In this document: one piece after another, positions 6,934-12,287 of the stretch
Numbering within the stretch: the stretch's first letter is position 1
Layout of the letters: every line of letters starts with the position of its first letter
Assembly (NCBI GenBank): GCA_937906975.1
Contig: CALCUN010000078.1
Coordinates: 1-12,287, forward strand
DNA: 12,287 bases
Direction: 5' to 3'
From: an uncultured Bacteroidales bacterium
Lineage (GTDB): Bacteria; Bacteroidota; Bacteroidia; Bacteroidales; P3
Position numbers and translations under genes: made by a program
Notes under the pieces: generated by a model
The model's input: the letters and a program-made list of their open reading frames with translations, nothing else
Database searches by the model: none
What the model was told of the DNA's origin: nothing

Positions 6934-8376
6934 TCAATATTTTAAAACCTCTTCTTTATCATCAAAATGATGCTTTACGCCTTCTATTTCTTGATATGTT
7001 TCGTGGCCCTTGCCTGCAATAAGAATTATATCTGCCTTATCTTTTGCTAATTGAGAAGCTAATTTTATTGCTTGTCGTCTATCAGTTATGCAAAACAACG
7101 ATTCGTTATCCACAACTCCTTTTTTCATATCTTCAATAATGTCATCAGGATTTTCAAAGCGTGGATTATCAGAGGTTAATATCACTATATTGCTTCCTTC
7201 TTGTGCAATCTTAGCCATTTCTGGTCGTTTTGTCTTATCTCTGTTACCTCCACAACCTACAACCGTTATTAACTTACCTTCAAGTTTGATTTCATTGATT
7301 GTAGATATAACATTAAGCAAAGCATCTGGGGTATGAGCATAATCAATTATTGCTGTGGCTCCATTTTTCAAACGATAAGTTTCAAATCTTCCATTAGCAG
7401 CTTTCAATTTACTCAATCCTACTAAAATTTCTTCTTGTTTCAATCCACACAACTCTGCTATGGAATAAATAGCAAGTAGGTTATAAGCGTTAAACTGCCC
7501 AACTAATTGTGTAGATACTTCTTTTCCATTTATATTTAGCAATAATCCAAAGAAACTATTTTCAATTATCTTCGCCTTATAGTCAGCCATTCTACTCAAA
7601 CTATAAGTGAATTTTCTAGACTTTGTAGTTTCCAACATCTTCTCTCCATTTCTATCGTCAATGTTAGTAAGAGAAAATGCCTTTTCAGATAAAGAATCAA
7701 AAAATCCTTTCTTTGCGTTTATATAGTTAGCAAATGTTTTATGGTAATCTAAATGATCGTGAGTTATATTACTAAATACTCCTCCGTAATATGACAATCC
7801 CCAAATTCTATATTGGTCTACTGCATGGGAACTAACTTCCATAAAAACATATTCACAACCACACTCTACCATTTCATTTAATAATTTATTCAATGATAAA
7901 GAATCAGGTGTGGTGTGTGTGGAAACGATTTCTCTATTTCCTATTTTGTTTACTATTGTAGAGATTAAGCCACATTCATAGCCTAAGGATTTAAACAAAT
8001 TATAGGATAGAGTTACGGTTGTTGTTTTTCCATTAGTTCCTGTTATGCCTATTAATTTTAATTTAGAGGAAGGATTATCGTAATAGTTTCTTGCTAACAA
8101 CGCCAAGGCTTTTGAAGAATTTCCTACTTTTAAATAAGTTACGCCCTCTTTAATTTGCTCTGGCATTTGCTCTAAAACTACAACGCTTGCTCCATCATTT
8201 ATTGCTGAATCAATGAAATTGTGTCCATCAATCTGTGTTCCCTTTTGAGCAACAAATAGACTATCTTTTTTAACCTTACGAGAATCAAAGACTATTTCGC
8301 AAATAGATAAGTCCAAACTTCCTATTTGTTCTATAACTTTTATATCTAACAATAAATCTCTTAGGTTTCTTTTCAT
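6934..8376 (-). CDS. murE: MurE, UDP-MurNAc-L-Ala-D-Glu:meso-diaminopimelate ligase
   Basis: MurE is the cytoplasmic ATP-dependent ligase that adds the third residue of the stem peptide. The 480 residues contain the three Mur-ligase domains in full. The N-terminal UDP-binding domain includes DSRKVKKDSLFVA (31-43). The central ATPase has the P-loop GITGTNGKTTT (110-120), the TTPD motif (155-158), MEVSSHAV (179-186) and NITHDHLDYHKT (203-214), with the probable carbamylated Lys at 222. The C-terminal domain has DYAHTPDAL (345-353), GCGGNRDKTKR (374-384) and GKGHE (455-459). The DNPR box at 403-406 is the established signature for meso-DAP rather than lysine specificity, so the peptidoglycan is predicted to be of the DAP type. 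mraY follows after 22 bases. Confidence 0.97.
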   Translation of the reverse strand: MKRNLRDLLLDIKVIEQIGSLDLSICEIVFDSRKVKKDSLFVAQKGTQIDGHNFIDSAINDGASVVVLEQMPEQIKEGVTYLKVGNSSKALALLARNYYDNPSSKLKLIGITGTNGKTTTVTLSYNLFKSLGYECGLISTIVNKIGNREIVSTHTTPDSLSLNKLLNEMVECGCEYVFMEVSSHAVDQYRIWGLSYYGGVFSNITHDHLDYHKTFANYINAKKGFFDSLSEKAFSLTNIDDRNGEKMLETTKSRKFTYSLSRMADYKAKIIENSFFGLLLNINGKEVSTQLVGQFNAYNLLAIYSIAELCGLKQEEILVGLSKLKAANGRFETYRLKNGATAIIDYAHTPDALLNVISTINEIKLEGKLITVVGCGGNRDKTKRPEMAKIAQEGSNIVILTSDNPRFENPDDIIEDMKKGVVDNESLFCITDRRQAIKLASQLAKDKADIILIAGKGHETYQEIEGVKHHFDDKEEVLKY

Positions 8377-8381
8377 TTTCC

Positions 8382-8423
8382 TTTGACTTAAAAAATTATC
8401 TCTTTGATTTAAAAAATTATTTC
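8382..8423. repeat. Two-copy 21-bp tandem repeat at the ftsI-murE junction
   Basis: Two adjacent 21-base units, 8382-8402 and 8403-8423, are identical at 19 of 21 positions. A third partial copy (tttga) begins at 8424. Read on the coding strand, the unit includes the last Lys codons of ftsI, its TAA stop and an AT-rich tail, so the duplication created a second in-frame TAA downstream and lengthened the ftsI-murE gap to 40 bases, the longest in the operon. It has no strong dyad followed by a T-run on the coding strand, so I do not read it as a terminator. It looks like a replication-slippage duplication. Confidence 0.85.
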
Positions 8424-10633
8424 TTTGAATTATTTATGCCTAATTCTAAGACAATTACCTCATCTGTTATTTTACTTCCTGCCGCTATGCTTTGACTAAT
8501 CACTTTTCCTTTTCCCTTAAACCTAACTTGCATACCGAGATTTTCAAGCATATATAAAGCATCTTTTATCGTTAATCCTATTACATTAGGCACAACATCT
8601 TTGTTTATATTGTAAGGGATAAATTCCAAACTATCCTTTATCTCTCTTACTTTTAACCATTGAGAAGAAGGAAGATTTACATCAAATCCCAAAGACTGAC
8701 ATAAAGCCTCATAAGATGCAGTATTACCAAATTTCATAATAGGGATTTTCTTTTCAGTTGTGTTTCCAATCTTGCTCAATCCAATTCTTGTTCCAACAAC
8801 TCTATCAGATAAATCTCTGAAAACAGGAGCTGCCAAATCACCTCCATGAGTTTTCGATCCTTTTGGATCTATTATAAGTACTATACAAGAATACTTAGGT
8901 TCATCTGCAGGAAAATATCCAACAAAAGAAGCTCTGTGAAGTTTTTTTATAACTCCCTTTTCATCATAATTTATTTCAGCTGTTCCTGATTTCCCTGCAA
9001 TTCCGTAAGAAGCGCCTTTTAATCTTCGTCCTGTACCGTTGTTCACAACCCCTTTCAAGACTCTGTGAATAGAATCTCTTGTACTTCTTTTACAAATACT
9101 ATCCTTTATAACAATAGGCTCAAATACCTTTTCAACAATTCCATCTCTCAACACCTCTGTTACAAACTGAGGTTTTACCATCTTACCATTGTTTGCAATA
9201 GCATTATAGAAAGTCAACATTTGAAGCGGAGTCATCTGAGTAACATAACCAAAACTCATTCTCAATAAGTCGCTAGGATTTTCTGAAGAACGTATAATAG
9301 GTTTTGGTTCGTGAACATCTATGTCCAAACCTAACCTTTCGCATGGGAAATACTGCATTAAATCTTCTTGAAACTTTTTTCTTTTTGCAGCAGTTGCACC
9401 ATAAACATCAAAAACTAGCTGACTTATACCAACATTTGACGAAATCTCTAACGCCCTTTCAAAACTTATATTTCCCCTATTAATCTCTCCTACGTCTTTT
9501 ATAGGTTTTTTATTTCCTGGAAAGAGTTTTGCTCCCGTAGGTACCGAATCCGAAAGAGTAGCAAGACCTTTGTCCAACATCATCATTGCAGTTACAGTTT
9601 TAAATGTTGAACCAGGTTCAAAAGAACCAGAAATAGCTATATTGTTGTTTTCAAAATATGTTCCCTTTATATCAGTAAAACTTGCGATTGCTCGTACAAA
9701 ACCTGTTTCAACCTCCATTAAGATAACGCAACCGCTTTCAGCCTCATTTGTTTGCAAACAATTCATCAATGAACTTTCAGCCAACTCTTGCAAACTTACG
9801 TCTATACTTGTTACAACATCGTATCCATTTTTTGCAGTTATCTTTTCATCCTTATTATATGGCACCCAAACACCAGGATTTATCTTTCTTTCCAAACGAT
9901 GTCCCTTTTCCCCTCTTAAATACTTATCAAATCCTCCATCAATACCATTATAACAAGTATCGCAATCACCTGTTAATTTTATTCCTATCGTTCTTCTTGC
10001 CAAAGGATAGTAAGGATATACTCTCTTTCCTTTCTCTGCAACATGAACTCTATGACTTAATCTATAAAATACTTTGGTTGTATCTTTTTTATCTTTGATT
10101 ACCCTTCCTATTATTGGAAAAGTTTTGAGTCTTTGCAATTCTTCGTATGTTATATCCCTTGCAACAGGTACACCTCTATTCTTTTCCTTATTTCTAAATG
10201 ACAAAAAATATTGTTGATATTCAGTAGAAGTTTTTCCATCTTTCTTATGAGCAAATATTTTTGCCAAACTATCACACATTGGCTTTAAATCCTTCCTAAA
10301 AATACTATCTGGAATAACCCATTCCTTTTTTTCTGTTTTTTTATCTTTTTGTTTACCCAAATCTATGTACATATCATATATTGGAACATCTGTTGCCAAC
10401 ATCAAATATTCGCCAGTATCATAATCAATAGAGTAAATATTTCCTCTTTTTGCTTGATAAGTTCTTTCTTGTACTATTCTCTTTTTTTGTTTTTCAAGTT
10501 CCCTATCATGTAAAGCGATTTGAATATACAAAACCCTACATAGAATAATCACAAGTAATACTGTTACTACTATGTATATTATAGAAGTTCTTATAACTCT
10601 TGTTTTATTATTTTCAGACGTTGTATTACTCAT
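8417..10633 (-). CDS. ftsI: FtsI/PBP3-type class B transpeptidase with C-terminal PASTA domain
   Basis: This septal DD-transpeptidase cross-links peptidoglycan in the periplasm as the partner of FtsW. A single N-terminal membrane anchor spans about residues 14-36, followed by the pedestal/dimerisation domain and then the penicillin-binding domain. All three active-site motifs are present: the nucleophile box STFK (Ser342-Lys345), SSN (398-400) and KSG followed by TAE (548-550). A PASTA domain starting VVPNVIGLT closes the protein (about 680-735). At 738 residues it is longer than proteobacterial PBP3, as expected for Bacteroidetes enzymes that carry an enlarged pedestal and a PASTA tail. The start ATG lies inside the ftsL end. 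The stop falls in the first copy of a 21-bp tandem repeat that separates it from murE. Confidence 0.96.
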   Translation of the reverse strand: MSNTTSENNKTRVIRTSIIYIVVTVLLVIILCRVLYIQIALHDRELEKQKKRIVQERTYQAKRGNIYSIDYDTGEYLMLATDVPIYDMYIDLGKQKDKKTEKKEWVIPDSIFRKDLKPMCDSLAKIFAHKKDGKTSTEYQQYFLSFRNKEKNRGVPVARDITYEELQRLKTFPIIGRVIKDKKDTTKVFYRLSHRVHVAEKGKRVYPYYPLARRTIGIKLTGDCDTCYNGIDGGFDKYLRGEKGHRLERKINPGVWVPYNKDEKITAKNGYDVVTSIDVSLQELAESSLMNCLQTNEAESGCVILMEVETGFVRAIASFTDIKGTYFENNNIAISGSFEPGSTFKTVTAMMMLDKGLATLSDSVPTGAKLFPGNKKPIKDVGEINRGNISFERALEISSNVGISQLVFDVYGATAAKRKKFQEDLMQYFPCERLGLDIDVHEPKPIIRSSENPSDLLRMSFGYVTQMTPLQMLTFYNAIANNGKMVKPQFVTEVLRDGIVEKVFEPIVIKDSICKRSTRDSIHRVLKGVVNNGTGRRLKGASYGIAGKSGTAEINYDEKGVIKKLHRASFVGYFPADEPKYSCIVLIIDPKGSKTHGGDLAAPVFRDLSDRVVGTRIGLSKIGNTTEKKIPIMKFGNTASYEALCQSLGFDVNLPSSQWLKVREIKDSLEFIPYNINKDVVPNVIGLTIKDALYMLENLGMQVRFKGKGKVISQSIAAGSKITDEVIVLELGINNSKK

Positions 10634-10940
10634 TTTCCTCTATTAGTATAACTTTTTTTATAGGCTCTCTCGACACACTAACACCAATTGGAGATAACGT
10701 TTTTTCCAATTCCATCATCGTTGATATTCTTTGGTATTGAGTTTTTATACTTGTGCGTTTCATCTCCAATTCTTTAATTTCTTTATTTGTGTTTTCAATT
10801 TGCTTTACCGTTGTTTCTATTCTATATCTATTTGCAATATAAACTATCCACAAAACAGCAATCAATAAAAACAACCATATATTTTTAGTAAACCACTTTC
10901 TTAATAATACTTCTCCTCTTATTATTTCCCTTATCTTCAT
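10626..10940 (-). CDS. ftsL: FtsL-like small bitopic cell-division protein
   Basis: FtsL is a single-pass inner-membrane protein that pairs with a DivIC/FtsB partner and helps activate the FtsW-FtsI septal synthase. The product is 104 residues: a short basic cytoplasmic tail, one hydrophobic segment (about residues 18-37, NIWLFLLIAVLWIVYIA), then a charged periplasmic region (about 45-75, with repeated I/L/M spacing) that looks like a coiled coil. Sequence conservation in FtsL is weak, so the call rests on size, topology and position between rsmH and ftsI. I chose the ATG at 10940; the frame opens at a TTG one codon upstream (10943), directly after the rsmH stop, but the ATG is the better start. 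The last 8 bases overlap the ftsI start, which suggests translational coupling. Confidence 0.85.
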   Translation of the reverse strand: MKIREIIRGEVLLRKWFTKNIWLFLLIAVLWIVYIANRYRIETTVKQIENTNKEIKELEMKRTSIKTQYQRISTMMELEKTLSPIGVSVSREPIKKVILIEENE

Positions 10941-10943
10941 CAA

Positions 10944-11849
10944 CTATTTCTTTTTGGCTATTCTCAATTTTGCGCTTCTTGAGCGAGGATTTCTTTCCAA
11001 CTCTTCCTCGCTTGCTGTTATTGGCTTTCTATTTACCAATTCCAAATCATTTAAAACATTTCCAAAGAAATCCTTTTCCACATTCCCCTCACAATTTCCT
11101 GCCTTCATATAATTTTTCACTAATCTGTCTTCCAAAGAATGATAACTCATAACTACAAGTCTTCCGTCTTTAGCTAATAATGGAGCAGTTTGCTCTAACA
11201 TTTTTTTTAACACATCAATCTCTCCATTAACCTCTATTCTCAAGGCCTGGAACACTTGTGCAAAAAATTTATTCTCTTTTCCTTTTGGTGCAAGTGGAGA
11301 AATAATTTCTTTCAATTGAGTTGTAGTTGTTATTCCTTCTATTTGCGAGGATTCTATTTTCTTTGCAATTTGATAAGCGTTTGATAATTCACCATAATCT
11401 GCAAATATCTTTTTCAATTGCTCCAAAGAATAAGTATTAACCACATCTTTCGCGGTAAGAATCTGCTTTCTATTCATTCTCAAATCAAGCTCCGCATCAA
11501 ATCTTGTACTAAATCCTCTTTCCGCACAATCAATTTGATAAGACGAAATACCCAAATCGGCAAGTATTCCATCAACTTGCGTTACTCTATAAAGCTTTAA
11601 CTGATTTGTAAGATTAGAAAAATTATCCTCAATCATAGTAAACCTATCGTCATCTAAGGCATTTTTCACAGCATCGCTATCTTGGTCAAACGCATACAAA
11701 CTTCCCTCAGACGAAAGGCGTTGAAGAATTGCTTTTGAATGTCCTCCACCACCAAATGTCAAATCAACATAAATGCCATCGGGCTTAATATTTAAGCCTT
11801 CCATACATTCATCTAACATTACTGGAATATGATATTCTTCTTTCTGCAT
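10944..11849 (-). CDS. rsmH: RsmH, 16S rRNA (cytosine-1402-N4)-methyltransferase
   Basis: This cytoplasmic SAM-dependent enzyme (formerly MraW) methylates N4 of C1402 in the decoding centre of 16S rRNA. The 301 residues match the usual family length of about 300-315. Family motifs appear in order: HIPVMLDE at residues 7-14, the SAM-binding DLTFGGGGHS at 29-38, FDQD at 54-57, ADLGISSYQID at 97-107, SYHSLEDR at 235-242, and the basic tail RSRSAKLR at 289-296. The start is the ATG at 11849, 10 bases after the mraZ stop. The stop is almost contiguous with the ftsL start. Its place as second gene of the cluster is standard. Nothing is odd about it. Confidence 0.97.
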   Translation of the reverse strand: MQKEEYHIPVMLDECMEGLNIKPDGIYVDLTFGGGGHSKAILQRLSSEGSLYAFDQDSDAVKNALDDDRFTMIEDNFSNLTNQLKLYRVTQVDGILADLGISSYQIDCAERGFSTRFDAELDLRMNRKQILTAKDVVNTYSLEQLKKIFADYGELSNAYQIAKKIESSQIEGITTTTQLKEIISPLAPKGKENKFFAQVFQALRIEVNGEIDVLKKMLEQTAPLLAKDGRLVVMSYHSLEDRLVKNYMKAGNCEGNVEKDFFGNVLNDLELVNRKPITASEEELERNPRSRSAKLRIAKKK

Positions 11850-11859
11850 TTTCTAAATC

Positions 11860-12287
11860 TTAATCCTTATCACAATTGACCTCTTGTAGATTACCAAGTA
11901 GTTGCTCAGTAGAAGATATATAATCGAAGTCATCTTCATCAAGCGAATTGTAGGTTTGAGCGTCCCAAACTTCAATAAATTTTCCTGATGCATGCAATAC
12001 AATATCCTTATCTATGTTAGCCATTGTTCTTTGCTCAACAGGGATTAGGATTCTATCGCTTGAATCAAGTTCTACTATGTTAGCTTGAGTCAATCTCCTA
12101 TACAACCTTTTCGCTTTTGGGTCATAAGGGTTAAGATTTCGTTGAAGTCTTGCCACTTCTTCTTGAAAATCGGAGTAAGTAAAAAGTTCCAAATACGAAT
12201 TATAGATACTTTTTCTGAGAACAAACCTTGCGTCATCAGAGGTAATAAGCTGCTTCTTCAAAGCAACAGGTAATTTCAACCTGCCGT
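11860..12287 (-). CDS. mraZ: MraZ, transcriptional regulator of the dcw operon (5' end outside window)
   Basis: MraZ is a ring-forming DNA-binding protein that represses its own dcw operon by binding repeats upstream of mraZ, and it can also modulate RsmH. It carries two SpoVT/AbrB-like half-domains, each with a D-x-x-x-R motif. The second is visible here as DSSDRILIP, about 73 residues into the readable part. The first motif is cut by the window edge: the frame reads G-R-L-K-L-P-V-A-L-K-K-Q from the last bases, matching the usual 'DAKGR-L-x-L-P' stretch. The TTG at 12279 is therefore an internal leucine codon rather than a start, and roughly 15 N-terminal residues lie beyond 12287. The C-terminus is acidic (ends CDKD). 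rsmH follows after 10 bases. The operator repeats it would bind are upstream and not visible. Confidence 0.93.
   Translation of the reverse strand, partial: GRLKLPVALKKQLITSDDARFVLRKSIYNSYLELFTYSDFQEEVARLQRNLNPYDPKAKRLYRRLTQANIVELDSSDRILIPVEQRTMANIDKDIVLHASGKFIEVWDAQTYNSLDEDDFDYISSTEQLLGNLQEVNCDKD

Noticed and set aside
8377..8416. Terminator between ftsI and murE
   Set aside because: The AT-rich gap comes from a tandem repeat; there is no GC-containing hairpin followed by a T-run on the coding strand.
9570..10098. Two overlapping plus-strand frames of 116-127 codons inside ftsI
   Set aside because: They lie opposite well-conserved FtsI sequence, have low-complexity composition and no start context, so they are shadows.
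10941..10943. TTG as the ftsL start
   Set aside because: An ATG follows directly at 10940; ATG is the stronger initiator and the change is a single residue.
12277..12279. TTG as the mraZ start
   Set aside because: The frame continues upstream as G-R-L within the conserved DAKGR-L motif of MraZ, so TTG is an internal Leu codon and the true start is off the window.
1..12287. CRISPR array, tRNA/rRNA gene, insertion sequence or attachment site
   Set aside because: I found no spaced direct repeats, no RNA gene sequence I recognise, no transposase and no inverted-repeat ends, including at the break near 840-865.

Overview
This window is a nearly complete dcw (division and cell wall) operon from an AT-rich member of the Bacteroidetes, most likely a Bacteroidales-type bacterium. 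Everything is transcribed on the minus strand, from about 12287 towards 1. Several features point to that group: the order mraZ-rsmH-ftsL-ftsI-murE-mraY-murD-ftsW-murG-murC-ftsQ, a PASTA-tailed FtsI, a small Bacteroidetes-style FtsL, a MraY with the long hydrophilic insertion seen in that phylum, and the near absence of Shine-Dalgarno sequences.

Right to left: mraZ (its 5' end lies off the window), rsmH, ftsL, ftsI, murE, mraY, a severely shortened murD, ftsW, murG, murC and ftsQ. The genes are packed with gaps of 1 to 40 bases or overlaps of 4 to 8 bases. There are no internal terminators or gene-free stretches, so one long, translationally coupled transcript is likely, with its promoter upstream of mraZ and outside the window. 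Together the products make the peptidoglycan precursor (MurC, MurD, MurE for the stem peptide with meso-DAP; MraY and MurG for lipid I and II) and the septal synthase (FtsW-FtsI with FtsL and FtsQ).

Two places break the pattern. First, the murD slot (5123-5656) encodes only 177 residues. They match the C-terminal domain of MurD; the UDP-binding and ATPase domains are missing and several substrate-site residues have changed, yet the frame is open and fits tightly between mraY and ftsW. The cell would need another MurD elsewhere, or this is a repurposed or collapsed copy.

Second, collinearity stops abruptly inside the 3' end of ftsQ, at about 840-865. The expected ftsA and ftsZ do not follow. 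Instead there is a GC-rich fragment of a DUF2961/GH172 glycosidase gene (about 380-830) and then an AT-rich fragment of a second MurE-type ligase (1-214). Neither fragment is intact. The left 860 bases are either a real recombination or decay scar or an assembly chimera; the sequence alone cannot decide which.
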